From NCBI GenBank assembly GCA_026119935.1, contig JALRMH010000080.1:31711-95710 (forward strand): a DNA stretch of 64,000 nt, written 5' to 3'. Position 1 is the first letter of the stretch. Every line of letters starts with the position of its first letter. The translations under genes were made by a program, and so were the position numbers. Source of the DNA: Endothia cerciana (Eukaryota; Ascomycota; Sordariomycetes; Diaporthales; Cryphonectriaceae). The notes beneath the pieces were generated by a model. That model ran no database searches, had not been told where the DNA came from, and saw only the letters and a list, made by a program, of their open reading frames with translations. This document shows positions 34,083 through 44,802 of the stretch, piece by piece.

Positions 34083-36453
34083 ATGGCGAATGATCCGGCC
34101 GAACAACCCGTCCTGAAACGTAAGCGTATTACCGTCGCCTGCAATAGCTGCCGCGCGAAGAAGTCCAAGGTATGTTTGTGCTGTGTACTTCCGGACCCTG
34201 CTTCCCTGTCTGGCAGCACTTTGTAGTGGTGGATAATTGTTGACGACCAACAGTGTGATGGTAAGCGGCCGATATGTGGGCGCTGCGCTGGGTACGGCTA
34301 CACTTGTTCATGGGGCAGCGAGGCACGGCATGGCGACCGTATGAGACCATCCGACTCGGGAGACGCAACAAGCCCAGAAGAACTTTTTCAGAGGTACCAG
34401 CAGGCAGTGCAAGCTCTCGCGCCGCAGCTGGCCCCCGATGCCCAGGCCGAGGTCACCGAAAGTCTCGCTTGCATTCAAGCGCACATATGCCCTCGTCCTT
34501 CGTCGGATGTGACCGATACAGGCCCGCATAGCGCTTCCGGCAGCTCCGTCTCCATCTCGTGCCTCCAGAGCCCGAGATATGTCGGCGAAGTCAGCGACAT
34601 CCATTTATTCAACCTGGTGAAGCAATCAGCTGCCGCCGAAGGGGGTGCCCAAGAAAATGCCGACGAGGTTGATAACTATGACGCCGAGGCACTCACCACG
34701 ACTCAATACCTCCAGAACCCATTGTTGGACTTGCCCAGCAAGGCCCAAGTGGACGCCTTCTTAGATATCTACTTCTCGACTATCCACTCAGCCTACCCCT
34801 TCGTGGACAAAAAGTCCTTCATGGGTAGACTTGACTGCCTGCAAGCCGACGGGACCACCGCGGACCTGACCCATTCCTGGCTCTCTCTGCTATGTTAGAC
34901 TGAGTACTCTAAGGCTACCTACTTCAGTATGTGTTACTAACATCTTTAGATGCATTGCTCGCCGTCGGCGCATATTACGATTCGTTCCGTCCAGAAAGCC
35001 GTCGGGCTGTGTCCATTCACCAGAAGCTTTTCCAGCGGTCTCTCGTACTGTCCCGTTACGACATGCTGGAAAGGTCCTTGACGCAGGTCTCTGCACTGTT
35101 GGCACAGTGTTTCTACCTGTTGGTAACGTCGGAAATCGAGAGGTGTTGGGTTTCTCTAGGCCTTGCTGTCCGCCTAGGGCAGAGCATCGGCTTGCATGTC
35201 AGCATCGAGGAGCATGGGCCGACTCGCAAGGAGGGCCAAGCGAGCTTGGAGCAGCCTGAGGTCCGGAACAAATTGTGGTACTCGCTCTATGTGCTCGACC
35301 GCTTAACGGCCTTGCAACTGGGCCGGCCACCAGCCATTTCTGATGACGACTGCCACGTCCCCATACCTTCGCGAATACACGGCCTAGACATGGAAGTCAA
35401 TCATGGAGCCAACACCCCGGAAGATGGCAAAGATGAGTGCACCAGTGAGTATTTCGTTCGCATCATCGAGTTCTCTTCCATAATCGGGCGCGTGCTCCGA
35501 GAATGTTATCAACCTCGACGCAATATAGCGGCCAAGCTGCAAAGCACCAAATATTGCGACGAGCTTCTTCTGGCTTGGAAGCAGAAGCTGCCTCGTTTCC
35601 TGCGGTTTGACATCGGACATGCGTTCGAGAAGTCAGTCACTCTCAAGAGACAGGTGGGTCAGACTAACTATCCATTTCCATCTCATTCCCTAAATCGGCT
35701 GATCTGATCTCTATCTAGAGGAAGATGCTGGCCATCAAGTTCCACCACCTGCGAACACTGATTTACCGACCGTATCTGTATTACAACTGCCTCGAGGGGA
35801 TCTCTCTTCCCGATCAGACCAGTCGAAGCCGGGAGTATGGGCGAATCTGTGCGTTCGAGGCCCAATCCATTGCTCGTCTGATGCACAACGTCAACGACAC
35901 AGTTGACATAGTGATGAATTACCCTTGGTGGCAGATGGTCTCTTGTCTCGTGTGTGCAGGCTCCGTCATGGTCATGGCGGGAGCATTCATAAAGCAGGAT
36001 GCCAACAACGAAGTCAGTGCCGCCAATCTGGAGGAAGACGTCGAGACGTGCATGCGCGTTCTAGAGGCATTGAGCGAAAACTCCCGAGGTTCCAAGCTCG
36101 CGTGGAATATGATGAAGAATACCCGGGCGCGGGGTGCCCGTCTGTCCGAGAAGGTTCTGGCAAAAGCTAGGAAGAGCTCATCAGAGTCGAGCACACACGT
36201 CCAATATAGCCCAGGTGGCATGGGGCTGAGCCAACCATGCTACCCTGGTGATTCGAACGGCTTCGCGCTGCCTCCAATTACGGCGGAGAGTGCCCATGCC
36301 GGGTTTCCGGTGGAGCCTATAGGCGGCGTGGACATGATCATAGGGCCTGGAGACACCGCCATGTGGCCAATGGTTCAACCGGACTCCATGAACTGGCCAG
36401 ACTCGTTCTTGAACATGCTTCAAGGGTCGCATGCATCCACGGAAATGGGGTGA
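34083..36453 (+). CDS. Zn2Cys6 fungal-specific transcription factor
   Basis: Four exons are inferred: 34083-34169, 34254-34893, 34950-35653 and 35719-36453, giving 721 aa. Residues ~20-47 form a binuclear zinc cluster, CX2CX6CX6CX2CX6C, beginning CNSCRAKKSKC; it is split by intron 1 exactly after KKSK. Residues ~215 onward form the fungal-specific regulatory domain: DIYFSTIHSAYPFVDKKSF, then LLAVGAYYDSF, then WYSLYVLDRLTALQLGRPP, a hallmark block. Such proteins usually bind CGG-containing sites and control nearby metabolic or resistance genes. Its position beside FEX, enolase and pyrophosphatase makes it a candidate cluster regulator (inference). Confidence 0.88.
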
Positions 36454-37080
36454 GAAATCAGCTCGGAGTCGTCTGTGACCGTATCCAAAGCGAGTATCAG
36501 ACGTCCCAATCACCTGGACTGTCGGGAGGCAGCCTCGCGGTATGCCTTGGCCCAAGGCGTATGCACGATGTACCGCACTCGCAGGTCGGCAGAAGCCCAC
36601 TGATTCAATCCCTGGGCCGACACCTGCGCTACAAGGCAAAGCCATTGGCGAAACTCTGAGGACGGCATATTAGCGTATGGACTTAGGAAGAATCTTGAGC
36701 AACTCCATCGGATGCGTGGAGTCTCCCGCAATGACTCAAAAGGCTGGCGTTCCGTCGCATCTGAGAGCAAACAGCTCCCGTAAAACCCTGAGCGCCATCA
36801 TGCGATTGCCTTAGGTGCACTGCATGAGGACTGACAGGAACCGCAGCGTTTCCGACGAGCTCGATTCGAGATTGCACGGCCGGGGCTAGACACTACACAT
36901 TTTCGGCCTCAGAACTAGGTATTCTGATCTTATCCGAATCTTAGTCACGTCGCCGTAAGCACTTCGATATCTTCCCTGCCCTCAGTGCTACCCCGCGACG
37001 TCCCAACTAGATTGTGTTTAGCCCTCGTACTATCACCCCATCCGAACGCCAGCCTCAATGACTTAACGCAAGGCGACCAA
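36454..37080. other. Convergent spacer with dispersed repeat
   Basis: This is 3' flanking sequence between the Zn2Cys6 gene and Aquarius. Its last ~115 bp are copy 2 of a diverged repeat that runs into the Aquarius stop codon. Confidence 0.5.
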
Positions 37081-37090
37081 CTAGTCCTCC
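36967..37090 (+). repeat. Diverged dispersed repeat, copy 2
   Basis: This segment aligns with 24369-24480 in the same orientation, with mainly transition differences plus a ~15-bp insertion. Its end overlaps the last codons and TAG of the Aquarius gene (37081-37090). Confidence 0.75.
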
Positions 37091-40000
37091 AAAGCTTCCA
37101 AGCCTTCAACTGGCTCACCCTCATCGTCCTCCGGGATGGGCTGAAGATCCTCGATTTCAATGTTCTCCTCGAGGGCCATAGCGTCAACAGCAGAGGGGCC
37201 CTTCTCGGCACCTAGCTGCGCCATCTTCGTCTGAGTCATCTCATACACGTACTGACCCAGATGCTCCACGCCCTCCATAACCGCCTCGCCTGGTACAGTC
37301 TCGTCCATGTCCTCTGGCAGCTTGCGCTGCGATGGCCAGAGTTCTCCGGTCACCAACGCCAACTTATCCGGCCGTTGTAGGAGGAGCTCAAACGCCTGTC
37401 GCAGCTCGTAGCATCCCTCAAACACCTCACGGCGGCCCAGGATGTACATGCCCAGCCGTGCACGTGAGAGCGCCACAGTGAGGCGACGAATGTCCCGCAG
37501 GTAGCCCACTTTTGATGTCCTCGTGAGTGACAGGATAATATCTGCAGGAAACATTAGCTGTTGCCAGATTCAAAGCGCGAGTGATTGGGAACTTGCAGTC
37601 ATTTTGCTCGCCTTGGTACTTGTCGACGGTTGCAACGATCTTGGGCAGACCAAAGATGGGACTTTTGGCACATCGATGGGCAAGAACATCTCTGATCAAC
37701 GCTCGTTGGCCAGCGTAGGTGGTCAGAATACTGATTTTGGACGCGGGATAGCCGAGAAGTCGCATGTATTGGTATATCGCCACGGCATACTCGGCCTCTC
37801 CGAGATTCTGTATGAAGTGCGGCACAGGCTCTATTTCTCCCTTGCCCTTATAGTCGCCCACATTGATAAATTGGTAGTCGTATTTGAAGCCAGCGTTTGA
37901 TGTGAAGAACTCTTCTGCTGTTTCGATGTGGGGTAGGTTGGTCAGTTTAGGATACCGCCATTGGTATAGTTGGGCGATGGATGGGCGAGCCCGACCCTGC
38001 TGGTCAAGCGTAATAGTTGGCACTCCCAATTGCACAAGACGGGAGAACAAGGACTGCTCCAGACTTGCGAAATCCCTGAAGGCAAGATTCTGAATGATGG
38101 GAGAGTTCTGGAAGTGATCGCCGCAGAGAACAACGCGCTGCAGAGGATTCTTCCCGTCCTTCGGCTTCTGCATCGCCAATGGAATGAAGTTCTCGATCTC
38201 TGTTATCTGAGCTGCTTCCTCCATGACAACGTTGTCGTAGTGGAAACCGAGCTGCGCAATTTCTCCACGCCTGATGGCGGCATGCGTTGAGGTCATCGCA
38301 ACAATTCGAGCTTCATTTGTGAGGAGGTAGTTGGCCTTCTCTCTGTCACGGCGCAGAATCTCAAAGGGCAGTGCATCAGCAAGCTCGGAGAAAATCTTGG
38401 AGATGTGTCTGTAACAACCCTTGGCGACTTCCAGGACAGCCTCTCGGTCTGCTTCCGGTGGAAACAGTGGCTGAGGCGCGTTTGAGAAGTAGTAATGGAA
38501 TGGGAAAGCCGCAACAATGTCGGAAGCTGAAGCCTCTGCAGAGCTTGCCAATTCGGTGAATTTGGACCAAGCAGGTTGAATGTAGACAGAATGGAAGTAT
38601 CCGGCCGTTTCTGAGGAGTTGCCATGAGCTCCCGGCGCACCCATACTCGCAGCCAGACGAGTCACTTCCTGAAGATACCGATCCCGATTCTCGAGGAAGG
38701 ACTCAACCCGGCCGTGTTTGCTGAAGTTTCCTTCAGTGTCCAACTCTTCCTCTCCGTGGCCCAGGCGGAGTAAGTGACGTTCGTCAATATCCAGGGCAAC
38801 GATCTTCGTGAACAACTGATTCAAGGCCTGGTTACTGTGCGCAATGAGCAGTGTCCTCTGCTCAGGGAAGTTATGATAGATGTTGTTAATGATCTGCGTG
38901 GCAACATCTGTCTTTCCAGTTCCCGGTGGACCAACCACGACCGTGAGTCCGGGTTGTGTCCCGGAGATGATGGCCTCTATCTGAGCAGGTGTAAAGCGTA
39001 CGGTGTTGAGCCTTGGTACGTCAACAGGATAAGGGCCGTTGTTCGGTGGCTTATACGTCGAGACTTTCAGAGTCTCCACTTCAGCGATCAAAGCTGGCTC
39101 CGCGTCTCTCCGTCTCTTCTTTGAAGGTTTGGATGAAGGCTCTTCCGCTGGACGATCGGCGGTCTCTAGAACATACGGAGGTCCAAAGCTTCCGGTAACA
39201 TCGTCGCCGGGTTCGATGATTTTGCCCGGCAGGCTTTCAATGAGGTGTTGCCAGTCGAGAAATGTGTCGCGGTAATCGATCCTCTTGAGCCGGTTCGGTA
39301 ATTGTTTGTATGAAGCACCTGCTGGGTCACCGTACCCGAGGAAGACCTCATGCAACCATGATGCCAAGGGAACGTCTGAGAGTGTCAGGCTCTTAATGGA
39401 ATCCAGGATAGGCTTGAAGTTGTTCTCCCGCCCGCTCCTCCGCACGACGAGGTTGATGCTCTCGTAGATGTCCGGTTTCCCGGCAGACACTCGTTGCATA
39501 TCCGACTTGTACATAGTCGAATCTAATTTGAGCTTGATGCGCCTCACGTGGCTTCGAGCATGTCCATCAAAATACGCGGAAGCGTCTCGAATGGGCCGCC
39601 CCTTGTCGTCGAGAATCTGGACGATCTCGGCTGAGCGAAGGGAGACAACGCCGAGCTTCTGAGCCTCAGTCGAATTGCCACGGCCAGACTTCTGCGATTT
39701 CGAGGCGTCGACTGCCAGGAGGAATACCACATCGTCTGGTCGCAGCGACTCCCATTCACGTCGGACATTTTCACCAAGTCGGCGAACGTCAATGGTGATT
39801 TCCGCACGCACAGCTGCCGGCTTGTCGTCTCCTACCAACGCGGGCAAGACCTCGAGAATTCTGCTTGATATCAGTTACAATGGACTTTTGAGACTGGGTA
39901 CGATTCTCCACTCACGATGGCCTCGATATTGGCAGTGCCATTTTGGAGAAACCTTGGAAGCTTGTCTCACCCGTCTTTGTCATCTCTGGCTTCAACCTTC

Positions 40001-41648
40001 GAAGAACGTCTTCGATGTGACTTCTAATGCCATAGAACGACTCGCATCTGTACAAGACCAAAGACCTCCATAGGAAGTCTCCAACTGAGAGATACTGAAG
40101 ATTCAACTTCGGTATTGCCAGCGGATGTGATCCATCGTACGAGTCAGTCCTTAAGAGACTCTCGTCAAAGATGGCCTGCTCGTTTGGCATGACACTCATC
40201 TCCGAAGCACTCTCTTGGAAAGTCTTCCGTCTCTCAAAGGCTGACAGCAATACTTCGATCAGGAATTTGCGATCGACTGTCAGACCTGTCGATTCTGGGT
40301 ATGACGTCCTCAAGTCAAGCAACGCAGACAAGTGAACGACTTCCTCGTCAGTGAGGGGAGCGAGAAGATTCTCGAGCTCCTTCCTCTCGTCAATGGAGGC
40401 ATAGTTGGACAGTGCTAGCACTGTCAACTTGTTCTTGAAGTGCTTCAACGCCGTCCTCTGCAGGTTCGCTAGACTCGCGCAGTGTTGATCGTATGCCTGG
40501 CTCTTACTCTGCTGGTGTCCTGTTTGGTCATCAATGGTGAAGTGGGTATAATGAGAAAACAGTGCAAAAAGATCGTGTAACAGTCCGTTCTCCTCGGCAT
40601 TGAAGACTGGCGAGAGGCTAGCCGCCGTTATTATGTGCAAATCCTGCAATAAGAAATTGGCATATCGCCTGGTTGGCAATTGGCTCTGTAGATCCGAGAG
40701 GAACTCAATGACCCGCTCGCAGTACAATACGCCCTCTGTCAGATGTCAGTCAGAGCGGTGTGGGAGTCAAGAGCATCAACATACCTTTCCCAGGATCTTT
40801 CGTGTATAGCAAGCTCAGGAAGTCGAGAGCTAACGTGTAGAGCCACGACCTGTCGAACCGCAGCCGCGCCTTGGTTGGTTCGTCCGCAGAATCGTATCTC
40901 TTCGCAGCAGCTCTCCATGCCTTGCGTAGATTGTTGCTCTGGGCTAACTTCTCATCCCGCTTCTTCTCCGTTGCCAAATTGTGCCATATCGATATCGAGA
41001 CGAGCGGCGCGCATTCTTTTCGCACTATGGCGCGGTCCAGGCTCTGGAAGGAGTAGATGACGAAGGAGACTATTTGGGTTCGCACAGCAACAGAGAGGGA
41101 GCGGTCGAGGCTCATCGAGAGGACGCGTCGGAAGAAGGTAGAGAAGTCGTCGGGCCGGTCCTCAAAAACGCCTGCAGCACCAAATCAGCAACATTGCGCT
41201 CCTCTCCATGTGCCAAGGACGGGCTCACTCCATGTTTCCAGGCGCTCTCTGCGCTTCGCGTTGACAATCAGCACGATCAAGAGAATGTGGTGATTCGAAG
41301 CCTGCTCGCTGTATCCTGGCCAGAGGTAGCTACACCTGTGTTAGCGACCCTGAGAAGGCCGGGACGCGCCAGGGCATCTTACCTCTCCAGGATTTGCAAT
41401 CCCTCCAGAGCCAAGAGCGAGGAGATTTGGAACTTGTCCCTCTCAAGAGGGTCCCATATGTCCTGCTTCAACACATCGTTCTTGACTTTGACCTTGGTCG
41501 CCCTCTTGGACGTCTTCAACCAGTGTTGCTTCGCAAGCTGCGCAAACTCGGATTCCCCTTCTGCGGCCGGCGCCGCTACCGTTGAAGATGGTTGCTTGTT
41601 GACCGGTTGTGACGAAGAGCTCTTCTTCTGCCTCTTTGCAGTAGGCAT
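37081..41648 (-). CDS. Aquarius-type intron-binding RNA helicase (Cwf11/AQR)
   Basis: Aquarius is a superfamily-1 RNA helicase in the spliceosome, bound near the branch site. Six exons are inferred: 41648-41383, 41329-41229, 41171-40785, 40735-39916, 39860-37597 and 37541-37081, giving 1432 aa, the family size. The N-terminal armadillo-like half includes LWPGYS and SNHHILLI. The helicase core has P-loop GPPGTGKT (~830), EEAAQITEIE (~1070) and QNDYIILSLTRT followed by LTVALSRARLGMY near the C terminus. Intron 5 (37542-37596) begins GCAAGT, a GC-AG intron; only this splice restores the QNDYIILSL motif. The C terminus is acidic. It is divergent from THOC1. Confidence 0.92.
37542..37596 (-). other. 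GC-AG intron in the Aquarius gene
   Basis: A 55-bp intron with donor T/GCAAGTTC and acceptor CTGCAG. No GT donor nearby maintains the frame, and the junction rebuilds a conserved helicase motif. Confidence 0.85.
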
Positions 41649-42078
41649 AGTGACCGCTGGCGTGTGATGTTGTCGTCGCGTCACTTGCTTTCCAGAACGC
41701 GCTCTCTAAAATTTACGGCAGTCTTACTGTGTTAACGTCTTGCCGACGGCAACGTCAGGGTCTCCACTTACGCAGTTTGGGCGGAAGTGAACCTTCTGGG
41801 TACCTCAACGCCTGTCAGCAATCAAAAAGTCCACTGGACGTTCTTTCAACCGCAACCTCAACCAAACACATCCCCACGATTTCAGCCCAACTTCTTCACC
41901 AAGCACGACCCTCGGATACCCAGAGACAGGATCTGAGACATATTCGTATCGATTATGTCTGGATGTTGACCGCAAGGCACGACTGATCCTCAAAGACCGA
42001 ACAGCCGGTTGCGACTACGCGGCGCATACAACGGCAGGCCAGCGCATTCCTCCTGTCATCGCCAATACACTGCCCGCG
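41649..42078. promoter_or_regulatory. Bidirectional promoter, Aquarius / THOC1
   Basis: A 430-bp spacer between divergent start codons of two mRNA-processing genes. Short open frames inside are not supported as genes. Leader introns are possible. Confidence 0.55.
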
Positions 42079-44136
42079 ATGCCTTCCTTGGAGGTTGACA
42101 GCTACGGCGTACCTGCCGTTACCGCCTACGTCGACTTCTTTGAGGAGGCTCTAGAGGCTGCCAGCGCGACCAAGCCAGAGGCTACCGTCGAGCCTGCTCT
42201 CGAAGAGTCCGATCTGAAGGATGTCCTGAGCCGGCTGCCGGGAACATCAGAGCTCACCGAACCCCAGGGCCTTACTGGATCTCGCCAGCGCAACAGTGCC
42301 AAGTTCGCGACTATCGAGACCGCGGCCCGGGGCCTTCTCAGCAACCTCATTGTACGTGATGCACTGACGCCGAGCTACCGGACCGAGCCAGCCCGCTGAT
42401 AACTTTTAGGCCCGTGTCTCCATAGATTCTCCCGACTTCGTCAAAGTATGGAACTTCTTCGACATTTTACAATGCCTCTCCGATCGAGGACAGTGCGATC
42501 CAGCCCTTCTCGTGTGGCTCATTGAAGAGCTACTCGACAGTCAGACCATCCACGGGTGTCGCAAGATCTTCGACTATCTTGAGTCGCGTAGAAAGCGAAT
42601 AATACTGAAGAACTTCAACGACAAGAAGCTGGTTATACTGAGGAGCTGCAACGAGCTTCTACGGCGGCTGTCGCGCGCCGAGGACACCGCTTTTTCGGGG
42701 CGTGTCTTCATCTTCCTCTTCCAGAGTCTCCCTTCAGGCGACAAGAGCTCGGTCAATCTTAGGGGCGAATACCACACTCAGAATGTCACGACCTACGACC
42801 AGGTCATACCAAAGACGGGGGACGCGGAGGATAAGATGGACGTGGACACTCCAGAAAATGGTGTCAAGGATAGCAATGAGCAGGCACAAGGCAAGAGTGT
42901 GTCCTTCAGCGAAAAGAAGGACCCGCCGTCGCAAAAGCCGCTCGATGCGGACGCTTTGTATCCAGTCTTCTGGTCTCTTCAAGAGAGCTTCAATCAACCC
43001 AAGAAGCTCTTCGAGCCTGTCAATCTGGCTCAGTTCAAGAGTGGACTCGAGGCGACCTTGACGGCTTTCAAGGCGAACCCCGTCCAACATGACGCCAAGT
43101 CTTCGAAACCGGCTGACGACAAGCGGGGCCTGAAGAGAAAGTTGGATTCACAAGATGACGATGATTTTGCCACCTCCTTCAACCCAAAATACTTGACCAG
43201 TCGTGATCTCTTCGAGCTTGAGGTAAGTGCCTATCAGCCCATGGTACGAACGAGGTAACTGACAAGATGGCACAGATTGGCGACTTGTCCCTTCGGCGCT
43301 ACGTGCTAGTTCAGGCTCTCATCATTATGGACTTCCTGCTCTCACTTTCACCCCAGGCCAAAGAGAGGCTAGCCTCAGTGCCAATTGTCAACAAGTCTGT
43401 AGCCTACCTCGATCAGAGCCTCGGCGAGGACGACATTAAGTGGACCAATGCCATGAAGCACAATATTACAGAGTACCTCAAGTCCGCCACTGACGGTCAG
43501 TTCTTTCTCAGGATGGTCGAAACCATTCTTTCTAGGGACAAGAACTGGGTTCGTTGGAAGGTCGAAAACTGCCCCATTATTGAGCGGCCGGCCATCAGCC
43601 CGCAGGAGTGGGCTAAGGCCATGGACGACGCCATGCGCAACACCACGAGCAAGAAGATCCGGACAAATGCCATGCAGCCTCTGTCTCTGGACTTCCTGAA
43701 GGAGATTGATGATGAGGTGGCCATGGAGGAGCTGAAGGATCCGAAGAGGTATCAGCTACCGGATGTCAAGAGTTTTAAGCGAGGCATCCAGGATGCAGAT
43801 TTCGAGATCGACATGCCAACGTCAGACACTTCCAAGAGGGAGGCGGTAGAGAGCAAGGCGAGCAACACCTGGAGGGCTCTGCGATTGGCCAGCAGAACAA
43901 GTCTCGCGCTCTTCGACAAGATCGAGTCTTATGAGGATATCAGCATCTTGTTTGGGGACGAGAAGCGGAATGACGAAGAGGTCAAAGCAAGTGCTGGAGA
44001 AGTAGGGGCTGGGGAGAACGAGGAGAATGGGGAGACTGAAGGCACAAGAGAGGTGATAGATGAGGTCAAGGCTAAGCCGCCTGCACCGGCTAGACAGAAC
44101 GGCACAGCCGTCGAAGCTATGGCGACGGATGGTTGA
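42079..44136 (+). CDS. THO complex subunit 1 (HPR1/THOC1)
   Basis: THOC1 is part of the THO/TREX complex, which couples transcription to mRNP assembly and export and limits R-loops. Three exons are inferred: 42079-42351, 42410-43222 and 43276-44136, giving 648 aa. The N terminus starts MPSLEVDSYGVPAV. The conserved block LRSCNELLRRLSRAED followed by GRVFIFLFQSLP and RGEYHTQNVTTYD is diagnostic. A DPPSQKPLDADALYPVFWSLQ stretch leads into the second half with LFELEIGDLSLRRYVLVQAL across intron 2. The C terminus is acidic and low-complexity. Metazoan THOC1 has a death domain; none is evident here. Confidence 0.9.
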
Positions 44137-44802
44137 GGGGCTACGGCTTCATATTGCATGCGTACTGGATCTGGTTTCCCGCCCTCTTCACCTTATGATA
44201 CCCAAATAACACAAGACGAGTCTCGTCTCTTACGGATGTCTCCTACTTTCAAAGCCCGAGTGATGTATTTCCTAGACGCGTGGTGAAGTACTTTTCACAA
44301 GACTAGTGTGGCCGCGGGTCCAAGGTGCGCCAACAATATCAAGGACTCCTAGTTGCAATCTGGTCAGTGGTCAGTGCCCGCGAAGCAACCCTGCTCTACG
44401 TCTCCCTCTCGCATCTGGTTGTACCTTCGCCTGGATTATTATTGCGACAGTCACGTTGAGATCTGAGTGGATAGGAATTCATGATGAGCACGGCTGAAAA
44501 TGGTACACTCAGAGTCTGGGGAATCATGTGTCCAAATTCCAAATACAGCCCTGCGCGATCTCATGCCTAAATACCAGAACCGATCGCGAATATGAGCTGC
44601 TCTTTGTGCTGCACGTACACCCCATAGCCTCCTTACATCAAACAACATGCTGACCTGTCAATCAATCTCCCCGTCAGCAAAAATTCACTTTATCTGACCA
44701 CATTCCAGAGTTTCTCCTCCCTCTTGTCTGTTTCCCTCTCTCTCTCTTTTTCTTTCTTTCATGGGTACAATGAACGAGGTATAACACTGAAAAGGTCGGA
44801 GC
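44137..44802. other. Convergent spacer THOC1 / LON-RING
   Basis: A 666-bp 3'-flanking region with a CT/TTTC-rich tract near 44730-44760. No gene supported. Confidence 0.5.
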
